Source: Pedobacter heparinus DSM 2366
GTDB taxonomy: Bacteria; Bacteroidota; Bacteroidia; Sphingobacteriales; Sphingobacteriaceae
Direction: 5' to 3'
Assembly (NCBI RefSeq): GCF_000023825.1
Contig: NC_013061.1
Location: forward strand, 1,798,001-1,862,000
DNA: 64,000 bases
Under the pieces are notes generated by a model, which made no database searches, was not told where the DNA came from, and was given only the letters and a program-made list of their open reading frames with translations. Shown one piece after another: positions 55,437 through 64,000 of the stretch. The translations under genes and the position numbers were made by a program. Position 1 is the stretch's first letter, and each line of letters opens with the position of its first letter.

Positions 55437-56795
55437 ATGCACATACATTTTATAGCTATTGGTGGTAGTGCCATGCACAACCTGGCCATAGCCCTGCACA
55501 AAAAAGGATATCAGGTGACAGGGTCTGATGATGTTATTTTTGAACCATCGGCAGGCAGACTGGCCAAATACGGCATTTTACCGGCACAGCTGGGCTGGAA
55601 TGAAGACAACATTACGCCCAATCTGGATGCTGTAATTTTAGGGATGCACGCACTAACGGATAATCCTGAACTGCTGAAAGCACAGAAAATGGGCCTGAAA
55701 ATATATTCTTACCCCGAATATATTTACGAGCAGACCAAAAATAAACTCAGAGTAGTAATCGGTGGAAGCCATGGTAAAACAACCATTACTTCCATGATAT
55801 TGCATGTACTGAACTACTATAAAGGGGATTTCGATTACCTGGTGGGCGCACAGCTTGCAGGTTTTGAGACCATGGTCAAAATAACCGCTGAAGCTCCCTT
55901 AATAGTAATTGAGGGCGACGAGTATCTGGCTTCGCCGATAGACAGACGTCCCAAATTTCACCTCTATAAAGCAAACATAGCTGTAATCAGTGGTATTGCC
56001 TGGGACCACATTAATGTGTTCAAAACATACGCTGATTATGTAAAGCAATTTGAACTGTTTATTGATACCATACAACCTGGGGGCAAATTAATTTACTGCA
56101 AAGCAGATCACGACCTGGTTAAAGTAGTTGATGAAGCTACAGCTGACGTAGAAAAAATTGGTTATGGAATTCCTGAACACCTGATAAAAGACGGCATTAC
56201 TTATCTGATGCCTGAAGAAATACCATTAAAGATATTTGGCGACCACAATTTAATGAACCTTAACGCAGCAAAATTAATTTGCGCGCAACTGAACGTAAAC
56301 AATGAACAGTTTGATGCCGCAATTCAATCTTTTACAGGTGCTGCTAAAAGGCTGGAGCTGCTTGTCAGCAGGAATAAGACCAATGTATATAAAGATTTTG
56401 CACATTCTCCATCAAAATTAAAGGCTACTATCGAGGCAGTGAAGGCGCAGTTTCCCGACAGAAAATTAACAGCGTGTATAGAGTTACATACATTCAGCAG
56501 CCTGAATAAAGACTTTTTAGTGCAATACGCCCACACAATGGAAGCTGCCGACACGGCAATTGTATACATTGATGAAAAAACTTTTCAGCACAAAAAAATG
56601 GAGCCTTTTAACAAGAATGATGTTCAAACGGCATTTAAAAGTAATAAATTACATTTTTTTGATAAGCCTGAAGCTTTACAGGATTGTTTATTAAACGTAA
56701 ATTTTTATCGTACGAACTTACTTTTGATGAGTTCGGGAAATTTTGGGGGATTGGATCTCGTTAAATTGGCACGTGAGTTGAATATAGAAGCATAA
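55437..56795 (+). CDS. mpl: UDP-N-acetylmuramate:L-Ala-gamma-D-Glu-meso-DAP ligase
   Basis: 452 residues of the Mur ligase superfamily. The opening is HFIAIGGSAMHNLAIALHKKGYQVTGSDD, the ATP loop is VVIGGSHGKTTITSMIL near 105, and DHINVFKTYADYVKQFELF near 190 and FAHSPSKLKATIEAVK near 322 follow. The AMHNLA variant of the GxGGxGM loop and the short form separate Mpl from MurC. It recycles tripeptide from cell-wall turnover to rebuild the precursor. It is the last gene of the tpiA-prmA-mpl run. Confidence 0.94.
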   Translation: MHIHFIAIGGSAMHNLAIALHKKGYQVTGSDDVIFEPSAGRLAKYGILPAQLGWNEDNITPNLDAVILGMHALTDNPELLKAQKMGLKIYSYPEYIYEQTKNKLRVVIGGSHGKTTITSMILHVLNYYKGDFDYLVGAQLAGFETMVKITAEAPLIVIEGDEYLASPIDRRPKFHLYKANIAVISGIAWDHINVFKTYADYVKQFELFIDTIQPGGKLIYCKADHDLVKVVDEATADVEKIGYGIPEHLIKDGITYLMPEEIPLKIFGDHNLMNLNAAKLICAQLNVNNEQFDAAIQSFTGAAKRLELLVSRNKTNVYKDFAHSPSKLKATIEAVKAQFPDRKLTACIELHTFSSLNKDFLVQYAHTMEAADTAIVYIDEKTFQHKKMEPFNKNDVQTAFKSNKLHFFDKPEALQDCLLNVNFYRTNLLLMSSGNFGGLDLVKLARELNIEA

Positions 56796-56832
56796 GGAAT
56801 ATAATACAAGATTACACACCTAAATTTAAAAT

Positions 56833-57162
56833 ATGAATATCATTGGAAAAAACATTAGACAATTGCGCCAGAAAAATGGTTGGAGCCAGGGGGAAGTGGC
56901 TAAGCGTCTAAATATTTCAATCCCGGCGTTCTCAAAAATCGAAACTGGTATTACTGATATTAACATTTCAAGACTGGCACAAATTGCTAATCTTTTTGAG
57001 GTTTCAACAATGGACATTATATCCAAAGAAGGTGAAAACCCACAGTCGCTTAATTTTGAGGAAATTAATGGCTTAAAAGAAAAACTTGCACAAAGAGAAG
57101 AAGAGATCATTAAGCTTCAAAAGAAAGTGATCGATCTTTATGAAGAAATAAGAGAAAAATAG
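56833..57162 (+). CDS. Xre-family DNA-binding protein with coiled-coil tail
   Basis: 109 residues. An HTH_3 domain (about 5-60) reads IGKNIRQLRQKNGWSQGEVAKRLNISIPAFSKIETGITDINISRLAQIANLFEV, followed by a charged coiled coil (LKEKLAQREEEIIKLQKKVIDLYEEIREK) that should make it a dimer. It has a Cro/CI-like fold and the target is unknown. It converges with the GNAT gene, with only 2 bases between stops. Confidence 0.9.
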   Translation: MNIIGKNIRQLRQKNGWSQGEVAKRLNISIPAFSKIETGITDINISRLAQIANLFEVSTMDIISKEGENPQSLNFEEINGLKEKLAQREEEIIKLQKKVIDLYEEIREK

Positions 57163-57164
57163 CC

Positions 57165-58283
57165 TTAAAATAGCTTTCGCATAGTCAGGTGCCGCTTTCC
57201 AAAAGTGGCACCTGTTGCTTGGTGGATAGCCAGCATTTTATCATTAAAGTCGCCCACCCATGACAATTCCAGTTCATCATACTGGTTCTTAGGCAATACA
57301 TACTCTTTTAGCTTAATAAACAATGCCGATTCCAGTCCGTGCTTTTGATAAGCCGTTTTGGTGCCCATAACTATGGCACGCATGCGGTTTACACCTACCC
57401 AGCGCCTGTACACAAATTTAAGCTTTTCTATTAGGCCCAGTTTCCCGTTAAAGCCTTTGATCATCTGGTTCGCATCAGGTATAATCACCACAAATGAGGC
57501 CGGCTCTCCATTTACATAGGCAAACCAAATTAGCTTTTCGTCCATTATGGTCTGCATTTTTTCAAAGCTTTCTTCCAGTGTTTCCCTTTTTATGGGTACA
57601 AAGTTCTCAAAATCCTTCCAGGCATCATTGTATATTTCCATCAGTTCACCCACATACCTTGCTGCGTTTTTTTTTGAAAAATGTTCAAAAGTATAACCAG
57701 GTTTAGCAGCTACCCAATTGGCTATTTTGGTAAAACGTTCCGGAAAAGGCTTTCTTACAGCCAGGTGATTGGTGATTTGCTCGTATTCTTTTTTAAAGCC
57801 GTAGTCTGTGAAAAAAGAGTGATAATATGGATGATGATAGTTCATTCCATAAGATGGTGGTGTAAAACCTTCGACAAGCAGGCCCCAAAAGGAATCGTTC
57901 TCTCCAAAATTAATTGGGCCGTCCATTGCTTGCATCCCATTTTCCTGAAGCCAGGTTTTTGCCGTATCAAAAAGTAAGAAAGCCGCATTTTTGTCATTGA
58001 TACATTCAAAAAAACCCATGCCGCCAGTAGGTTGTTTATATTGATGGGCCTTTTTATCATTTATAAAGGCAGCAACACGACCAATACAATTTCCCTGATT
58101 GTCTTTTAGTATCCATCTGGCACATTTTCCGTGCTGGAAAAAAGGGTTCTTATGTGTGTCAAATATTTGTTCTATATCTTGATCGAGCGGGCAGATCCAG
58201 TTTTTATCGTCTTTATATATTAAACGCGCGGCGTCTAAAAAATCTTTTCTGGTACGCTTTCCGGATACTATCGTTATTTGCAT
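57165..58283 (-). CDS. GNAT-like acyltransferase of unknown substrate
   Basis: 372 residues. An N-terminal segment (VSGKRTRKDFLDAARLIYKDDKNWICPLDQDIEQIFD) precedes a GNAT-like first half (ARWILKDNQGNCIGRVAAFI and GGMGFFECINDKNAAFLLFDTAKTWLQENG, near 57-115) and a second half with WFAYVNGEPASFVVIIPD near 247 and HGLESALFIKLKEY near 320. Two GNAT repeats are probable. The gene product is common in Bacteroidota, but I know of no assigned reaction. Its 3' end carries a strong hairpin facing the Xre gene. Confidence 0.75.
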   Translation of the reverse strand: MQITIVSGKRTRKDFLDAARLIYKDDKNWICPLDQDIEQIFDTHKNPFFQHGKCARWILKDNQGNCIGRVAAFINDKKAHQYKQPTGGMGFFECINDKNAAFLLFDTAKTWLQENGMQAMDGPINFGENDSFWGLLVEGFTPPSYGMNYHHPYYHSFFTDYGFKKEYEQITNHLAVRKPFPERFTKIANWVAAKPGYTFEHFSKKNAARYVGELMEIYNDAWKDFENFVPIKRETLEESFEKMQTIMDEKLIWFAYVNGEPASFVVIIPDANQMIKGFNGKLGLIEKLKFVYRRWVGVNRMRAIVMGTKTAYQKHGLESALFIKLKEYVLPKNQYDELELSWVGDFNDKMLAIHQATGATFGKRHLTMRKLF

Positions 58284-58308
58284 TTCGCCTGAAGGGATTT
58301 AAAATAAA

Positions 58309-58334
58309 AAGCATCCTTCCCAGGATGCTTATTC
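58309..58334 (-). terminator. terminator of the acidic small gene
   Basis: AAGCATCCT (58309-58317) pairs with AGGATGCTT (58322-58330), loop TCCC. Read on the minus strand it is followed by TTTTTATTTT. Confidence 0.88.
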
Positions 58335-58352
58335 ATCATTATTTTTTAATTG

Positions 58353-58538
58353 TTAATAGTCGTCATCATCATCATCCGAAAAACTATCAAAGGAGTCCAG
58401 ATCATCTAATGGCATATCGAGGTCGTCATCATCATCATCGTATGATTTCTTTTTGCTTGTTCCTTCATACGAATCATCCAGATCGTTTTCTGGATCTTCT
58501 GCTTGGCTTTTGTTGATTGGTTTTTTTGGAGTTTTCAT
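58353..58538 (-). CDS. very acidic low-complexity small protein
   Basis: 61 residues. A basic start (MKTPKKPINKSQ) is followed by an acidic body with runs of Asp (SYDDDDDDLDMPLDD and FSDDDDDDY). It has no fold that I can recognise and is probably disordered. Proteins of this sort are seen in related genomes, but no job is known. The gene has its own terminator and appears to be transcribed alone, with a possible upstream region in the 430-base gap to susC. Confidence 0.7.
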   Translation of the reverse strand: MKTPKKPINKSQAEDPENDLDDSYEGTSKKKSYDDDDDDLDMPLDDLDSFDSFSDDDDDDY

Positions 58539-58968
58539 TACAAAAAATATAATTCCTAAGATTTTTATTTGATAGGTTAAAATTACTAAAAATCTTTTTA
58601 AATGGAAAGAACAATGTTTTTTTCCGCAATGTCCGGTAAAAAATATAGAGTTGGACGCTGATGTTTATCTACTGGTTATCGTTTTCTTTATAGAAGGACA
58701 GGACAGTACATGACAGTTGAATAAGAGTATAAAGATATTTTTAGATTTACAATTAATTTAAATATCTGTTGTAAGTGTGTTCTCGGTAATAAATGACATA
58801 TTTAAATAAATAGAATTAATAATTAAATAATAGCCAAATATGGGAAGTAGTTAAACTTATCGCAGGATGTTTCATGCTATCAAGGATGCTGCATGATGGT
58901 TCCTATAATGATAGTGACCGCATTAAAACAAAAAGAATCAATTTTAAACGTAAATAATACCAGATTTT
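58539..58968. other. 430-base non-coding gap before susC
   Basis: No reading frame of coding character is seen. The part 58730-58830 is AT-rich. At 58864-58888 two AGGATG-N3-CATG units stand 19 bases apart in the same orientation, a possible regulator-binding pair. I could not find a convincing TTG-N20-TAnnTTTG promoter, and no sigma/anti-sigma or SusR-type gene is adjacent. Confidence 0.5.
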
Positions 58969-61900
58969 ATGAAAAAAAAAATACCTAGTTTATTTTCTTT
59001 TTTAGCGATTATATTATCGTTAATATGGACAACACAGACATTCGGTCAAACAGCTAAGCGTGTAAAAGGTAAAGTTGTAGATGCCGTTACAGGATTGCCA
59101 ATTTTAGGAGTATCTATTTCAGAATCGGCTAATAAAAACAAAACTTCAACTGATAAGCTTGGGCAGTTTGAGATTATGAGTACGAATAATTCCACTTTAA
59201 CATTTAGTTATATTGGATTTATTGAGCAGCGGGTAAAAGTAGATGCTAACTTTGATCCGACTATTCGGCTACAGGAACAAACTACCGGCTTAAATGAGGT
59301 TGTTGTTGTGGCGTATGGTACTGCTAAAAAAAGAGATCTGACGGGTTCTATCTCAACAATTGATTCCAAAGTGCTTGCTGTGCAATCGAATTCCAGCGTG
59401 AGTAGAGCATTAGAGGGCGCTGCTCCAGGAGTACAGGTTTCGGCAGTAGATGGTCAGCCTGGTCTTGATATGGGGATCAGAGTTAGAGGTTTGGGTTCTG
59501 CTTCACAAAGTACATCAGATGCATTGGTTGTTATTGACGGTGTGCCTGCACAGAATGCAAATCCACTAGCCACTATTAGTCCTAAAGATATTGAAAGTAT
59601 AACAATTCTTAAAGACGCAGCTTCAACAGCGTTGTATGGATCCAGAGGTGCAAATGGTGTCGTTTTGGTAACAACTAAAAAAGGAAAAAACGGAGCACCC
59701 AGGATTTCTTTTGAGGGTAAGTTCGGCGTTAATCAGGCTGGACCTTATCAATTTGATAAGATGGACAATCCAAAAGATATTTATGAATATGCCTGGTTGT
59801 CAATCTATAACTCTGTAAGATATGGAGTTGCTGGTTCCGGAACTTCAAAAAACTACACAACGAATGTTCAGAATCCGAACATGAGCCATGATGCTGCCGC
59901 ACAATTTGCCAGTGCTCACTTATTTGATTATACAGGTTCAGCCACTAATTTTCAAATGAACAATCTAGGTAACTGGATGCTGTATGATGTTCCCGGGGCA
60001 ACCTATACCACAACGGGATCAGGTGTTAACTCCAGTAAAACGATGTCGGGAGCTTATCTGGTTAATCCTGATGGCAAGTTAAATCCAAACGCAAAATTAT
60101 TGTACAATGAAAACTATGATCAATTTGTATTAGAAGACAGACTTCGTCAGGAATATAATCTATCCGTTTCTGGAGGAACTGATAAAATTGACTATTTCTT
60201 CTCTGGAGGATATTTGGAAGATCCTTCTTATATAAGGGGCTCAACTTTTTCCCGCTATAATGGAAGAGCAAATGTAAATGCGCAGGTTTTTGACTGGTTA
60301 AAAATGGGTACCAATGTAATGTATGGTGTCCGCAATACGCAATCGCCAGCTACACGATTCGGACGTAATCCAGGAAGTGCAGTGTCAAATGTTTTCAGGT
60401 ATATCAATGGCCAAAATCAACTTATTCAGCTGTATGCCAGAGATAAAGACGGCAATTATATCTATGAGAACGGCCAGAAAAAAGTCCATGTTCTGGCAGG
60501 TGATACCTATTCTCCATTGGGCTTAACTACTTCGGCATTGTCCAATACTAATCTTTTAACTGTATTGGATACGGATACGGACAATAGAGAGTCGGGCGAT
60601 TTAAATACCAGGACTTATATTCAGGCTAAATTGTATAGTGATCTGACCTTTACTTCTAATTTCTCCTATGATAAATTTAATGAGGTCCGTACGCGTTTCT
60701 GGAATAACGAGACCGGTCAGGCACAAGGTGTTGGTGCCTTTGGAAAAGTTTTCAGTAATGTAGCTATCTTGAATGCCCAACAATTGTTGAATTACAATAA
60801 AACCATTGGCTTACATACTATTGAAGGCTTACTTGGACATGAGTATGATTCATTCAAGTCTGAAGGATTGAATTACAGATCCTCTTATGAGCTGATTCCA
60901 GGCTTTATAAGCTATGCAAATTTTGTTGGAAGATATGATGGAGGAACTTTCTCTAATCCGGGTGGAGCACAGGATGTCCGTAACATGGAAAGTTATTTTG
61001 CAAGGGGTAACTACAACTATGACAATAAGTATTTTTTACAAGGTTCAATTCGCCGCGATGGATCGTCTAAATTTAAATTACCGGAAAATAGATGGGGAAC
61101 TTTTTGGTCAGTAGGTGCAGGATGGAGAATATCCAGCGAAAAGTTCATGAAGAGCAGTTCAGATTGGTTGAATGACCTTAAGGTTCGTGCAAGTTATGGT
61201 ATCATCGGAAATCAAAATGGTGTAGCTAACTATTCCGGTTACCAAACCTGGGGCTATTCTGCAGTTTATGCATCAACCACAGCGGGTACTGGTATACCAG
61301 CAAGCTATAACCTTTCAAAAAACGGATATGTTAATGATCAATTGACATGGGAAAATATCAACACATTTGATACCGGCCTTGAGTTCAGTTTGTTTGGTAG
61401 GTTGAGAGGTTCATTTGACTATTACAACCGGTTAACAACTAATGCAATCTGGAGTCAGCCTATTCCGATTTCAAAAGGTCAGACTTCGATTTTGACCAAT
61501 TCTGCCAAACTAAGTAATAAGGGCTTTGAAATTGATCTTTCGGTTGATATCATCAAGAATGATGACTGGAACTGGACTGTATCAACAAATGGCACACATT
61601 ACAGAACTATATTAAAAGATGTTCCAAAAGGAGTAGGATCAGCTGAACTTAATGGAAACTGGACTTCAGGTGTGGATGGCTGGGCGGCCGCTGGTACTGG
61701 TGCGGTTACCCAAACGGTTTTTTTAAGAGGAATAAATAAGGATTATTACAATTTATACCTGTTCAAATATGCTGGTGTTGACCAGGCTACTGGTTTGCCT
61801 TTGTTTGGGCATCAAGTGACTCAAAAAGAGGCTGATGCAGGCCTTTATCCAACTTATAAAGTAGGTGAAAGCTTCAATTCAACAGATTACTCTATAGCGA

Positions 61901-62436
61901 GCAGGTATGAAATGGGCAGTGCTGTTCCTGATTGGATTGGCGGTTTTAGTACTTCGTTAAGGTATAAGAACTTTGATTTCTATACTTCATTGGCCTACCA
62001 ATTGGGAGGTAAGTTTTTCAGTACAGAATATGGAAACAATATGTATGTTAGTGAGGGAGCTATACGATCTGCAGAGTTAATAGGTAATACCTGGACACCG
62101 GAAAATACAGGCGCTAAATTTCCGATGGTGATGTATGGTAATACATATGGGAACGGAGCCACATTTGGAAGTTGGTTATATTCAGATATGGCTTTGTTCA
62201 ACGCATCTTATTTAAACCTGAAAAATATTACAATTGGATATACGCTTCCTGAGAAACTTTTAAAAAGAACTAAAATTAGTAAATTGAGAATTTTCGCTTC
62301 CGGAGATAATTTATGGTTGTTGTCTTCCCATTCAGGAATAGATCCTAGAATGTCTCTGGTAGGAGGTTTTGAGGTGGCAGCCTATTCATATCCTTCAATG
62401 AGAACGTTCACTTGTGGTTTTAATCTTGATTTTTAA
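58969..62436 (+). CDS. SusC/RagA-family TonB-linked outer-membrane transporter
   Basis: 1155 residues. A signal peptide (to about residue 25, TFGQTAKR) precedes a carboxypeptidase-regulatory-like domain (VKGKVVDAVTGLPILGVSISE, to about 105), the TonB-region and plug domain (VVVAYGTAKKRDLTGSIST, then VSRALEGAAPGVQV and TILKDAASTALYGSRGANGVVLVTTKKG near 205-240) and a 22-strand barrel ending in FTCGFNLDF. It imports oligomers with the SusD lipoprotein encoded directly downstream. Substrate is not evident since no glycosidase genes lie in the window. Confidence 0.96.
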   Translation: MKKKIPSLFSFLAIILSLIWTTQTFGQTAKRVKGKVVDAVTGLPILGVSISESANKNKTSTDKLGQFEIMSTNNSTLTFSYIGFIEQRVKVDANFDPTIRLQEQTTGLNEVVVVAYGTAKKRDLTGSISTIDSKVLAVQSNSSVSRALEGAAPGVQVSAVDGQPGLDMGIRVRGLGSASQSTSDALVVIDGVPAQNANPLATISPKDIESITILKDAASTALYGSRGANGVVLVTTKKGKNGAPRISFEGKFGVNQAGPYQFDKMDNPKDIYEYAWLSIYNSVRYGVAGSGTSKNYTTNVQNPNMSHDAAAQFASAHLFDYTGSATNFQMNNLGNWMLYDVPGATYTTTGSGVNSSKTMSGAYLVNPDGKLNPNAKLLYNENYDQFVLEDRLRQEYNLSVSGGTDKIDYFFSGGYLEDPSYIRGSTFSRYNGRANVNAQVFDWLKMGTNVMYGVRNTQSPATRFGRNPGSAVSNVFRYINGQNQLIQLYARDKDGNYIYENGQKKVHVLAGDTYSPLGLTTSALSNTNLLTVLDTDTDNRESGDLNTRTYIQAKLYSDLTFTSNFSYDKFNEVRTRFWNNETGQAQGVGAFGKVFSNVAILNAQQLLNYNKTIGLHTIEGLLGHEYDSFKSEGLNYRSSYELIPGFISYANFVGRYDGGTFSNPGGAQDVRNMESYFARGNYNYDNKYFLQGSIRRDGSSKFKLPENRWGTFWSVGAGWRISSEKFMKSSSDWLNDLKVRASYGIIGNQNGVANYSGYQTWGYSAVYASTTAGTGIPASYNLSKNGYVNDQLTWENINTFDTGLEFSLFGRLRGSFDYYNRLTTNAIWSQPIPISKGQTSILTNSAKLSNKGFEIDLSVDIIKNDDWNWTVSTNGTHYRTILKDVPKGVGSAELNGNWTSGVDGWAAAGTGAVTQTVFLRGINKDYYNLYLFKYAGVDQATGLPLFGHQVTQKEADAGLYPTYKVGESFNSTDYSIASRYEMGSAVPDWIGGFSTSLRYKNFDFYTSLAYQLGGKFFSTEYGNNMYVSEGAIRSAELIGNTWTPENTGAKFPMVMYGNTYGNGATFGSWLYSDMALFNASYLNLKNITIGYTLPEKLLKRTKISKLRIFASGDNLWLLSSHSGIDPRMSLVGGFEVAAYSYPSMRTFTCGFNLDF

Positions 62437-62453
62437 TGTTTTATAAAGTAGAT

Positions 62454-64000
62454 ATGAAAAAGATATTCGTAGTATTAACAGTTTGCGCAATGATGTGCTC
62501 ATGTAGCAAAAAATTGGATGTTGCGCCTCCAAATAACATAACAGATGAACAAATCCAGGCACTATTGGCTAAAGGTGATCCAGCTACAATTCAGTTGATT
62601 CTGGGAAGTCTGGCTAATAATATGCCTTTACTAATAAATTCTGGAACTACAGGTGGTTTTGGTTCAGATGATCGATATAATAATGTCCAGGGATTGATGG
62701 CGATGAGAAATCTGGAAAGCAATGACATTGTATTTGGCAATAGACCTTTAACAATTTTTGGAGGTGATGAATATAGGTTCTTAGATTTTATTTCATCGGG
62801 AGTTGATAAAAACTCACCTTATTGGGGTTATTCATGGAACCTCATCACAGCCGCTAATACATTGCTTAACTATTTAGATGACAATACGGTTGGTAGCAAT
62901 GTGAAGTTACAGGAGTACAAAGCCAGAGCTTTAACCTTAAGAGCCTATGCTTATAATTTTTTAATGGAAAATTATCAGGATGCTTATTTGCAGGGCGGAA
63001 AAAGTAAATTGGGTGTTCCGCTATATGATTTTTATTCGCCAATACAGGAAAGTAAAGCCAGGGCTACTGCTGAGGAAACTTATGCCTTTATCAAAAATGA
63101 CCTGAACAGAGCCTTTCAATTGTTTACCAGTGCAGGAATAACCTATACTACCGGGGTACTTACAGATTTCGATTTAGCGGTAGTTGGCTTTTTGCAAACT
63201 AAAGTAGCATTGCATACAGGTGATTGGCCAACAGCGATTGCCAAAGCCAATGAAGTGCTCAGCAAATATCCAACGTTGATGACAGAATCTGTATATGGAG
63301 GGAAAAATATTGGCACACAGGTGGCTCCCGAAATCAGACCTGACCAAAATGGTTTTCTAAATATTAACGTCAATCCTGAAGTTATATTTGGATTCCCTGT
63401 TGGGCAAGCTGTAAATGTTCATGTGGGCTGGATGAATCCATTTGGAGAAGGAAATGGTGGTCTGGGTGAAGGCTACCAGCGAATTGACAATAGGTTGTAT
63501 GATAAGATAAGTGCTAACGACTTCAGGAAAAGTGTCTTTGTAGAAGGTGCCTGGGGAAATTATGCTTATCCAACCAGTGGAGCCGTTAGAAATATCCCTT
63601 CTTATATCAATCTTAAATTTGCGGCAACGCATGGTATAGGTGGAGGTACTGATAAAAAACTGGTGAATACAGCAATGACCTGTTATTACATGCGGGTTTC
63701 TGAAGTGTTGTTAATGAAAGCAGAAGCGCAGGCACAGGCATCAACAGATCCAAGTGCTGCAAAAGCAACATTGAATACATTGCTGGCCGCCAGGACAAAA
63801 CAAGGACAGACAGCTTTAACTTGTGATACTTATCCATCTATGGCTGGGCTGACTGCTTTACAAATGGTACAATTGCAAACCCGGATTGAACTTTGGGGAG
63901 AGGGTGGACGCGAATTTTATAATAATAAACGTTGGAATATCCCTGTTGACAGGACAAGTTCAACTAATCATGTGGACAAAAGCACTTATCCTGTAGCTAA
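62454..64000 (+). CDS. SusD/RagB-family nutrient-binding lipoprotein (cut by window edge)
   Basis: The frame starts at ATG 62454, 17 bases after the susC stop, and stays open to the end (about 515 residues visible). The lipoprotein signal is MKKIFVVLTVCAMMCSC with Cys17 the likely lipidation site. SusD features are YWGYSWNLITAANTLLNYL near 120-140, TLRAYAYNFLMENYQDAYL near 160-180, and late RVSEVLLMKAEAQAQAS and RIELWGEGGREFYNNKRW. It is the outer-leaflet lid of the SusC transporter. The C-terminus is missing. Confidence 0.95.
   Translation, partial: MKKIFVVLTVCAMMCSCSKKLDVAPPNNITDEQIQALLAKGDPATIQLILGSLANNMPLLINSGTTGGFGSDDRYNNVQGLMAMRNLESNDIVFGNRPLTIFGGDEYRFLDFISSGVDKNSPYWGYSWNLITAANTLLNYLDDNTVGSNVKLQEYKARALTLRAYAYNFLMENYQDAYLQGGKSKLGVPLYDFYSPIQESKARATAEETYAFIKNDLNRAFQLFTSAGITYTTGVLTDFDLAVVGFLQTKVALHTGDWPTAIAKANEVLSKYPTLMTESVYGGKNIGTQVAPEIRPDQNGFLNINVNPEVIFGFPVGQAVNVHVGWMNPFGEGNGGLGEGYQRIDNRLYDKISANDFRKSVFVEGAWGNYAYPTSGAVRNIPSYINLKFAATHGIGGGTDKKLVNTAMTCYYMRVSEVLLMKAEAQAQASTDPSAAKATLNTLLAARTKQGQTALTCDTYPSMAGLTALQMVQLQTRIELWGEGGREFYNNKRWNIPVDRTSSTNHVDKSTYPVA

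Overview
The window looks like a chromosomal segment of a Bacteroidota bacterium of the Sphingobacteriaceae type, probably Pedobacter or a close relative. The signs are a SusC/SusD pair, a PorP/SprF protein with a large type IX secretion substrate, a Bacteroidota-style GlmU-like sugar nucleotidyltransferase, Mpl, DUF5723, and promoters of the TTG-N19-21-TAnnTTTG kind before several genes. Genus is inferred from gene content only.

Layout. 1-4.9 kb: start of aroB (cut by the left edge), an S4 RNA-binding protein, proline dehydrogenase, katG with an OxyR-like upstream site, and a HAD phosphatase. 4.9-6.4 kb: a CAT-anticodon tRNA whose 3' end and terminator are duplicated as a perfect 51-bp direct repeat around a small AT-rich methyltransferase/winged-helix cassette. 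6.5-8.3 kb: a VOC protein and a divergent Nramp transporter broken by a frameshift. 8.5-17.1 kb: a signalling region. A tightly overlapping minus-strand operon encodes an E1-like/nitroreductase fusion (Rv1355c family), an acyltransferase-like protein, a 7TMR-DISM histidine kinase, a receiver-kinase hybrid and a single receiver. It is flanked by a convergent kinase and a divergent receiver. This is the most unusual part of the window.

17.1-28.5 kb: a 1162-residue PKD adhesin with its PorP/SprF partner, rpoN, an outer-membrane barrel and a secreted protein of unknown function, then a PIG-L deacetylase/glycosyltransferase/GH100-like operon and mscL. 28.7-31.7 kb: a LiaF-like membrane protein, a DUF4288-like protein and a LytS/LytTR two-component pair in one operon. 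31.7-33.3 kb: rpmH-rnpA-yidD-tsaB. 33.3-43.7 kb: two envelope proteins, a DUF423 protein, priA, pcm, smpB, a MntH-UspA fusion with its DtxR-family regulator and operator, and an Lrp regulator. 43.8-58.5 kb: mostly housekeeping (ung, lysS, acyl-CoA ligase, iscA-iscU-iscS, methylmalonyl-CoA epimerase, rpmE2, GlmU-like protein, tpiA, prmA, mpl, an Xre regulator, a GNAT protein and a very acidic small protein). 59-64 kb: a SusC/SusD pair, with susD running off the right edge.

Three relations stand out. The five-gene operon at 9.8-16.5 kb puts what look like small-molecule enzymes in translational register with a phosphorelay. Two Nramp proteins differ in their metal-site motifs: the MntH-UspA protein is canonical and sits under a DtxR-type regulator, while the other is non-canonical and frameshifted. 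The tRNA-flanking repeat has the form of a small integrated cassette without its own integrase.
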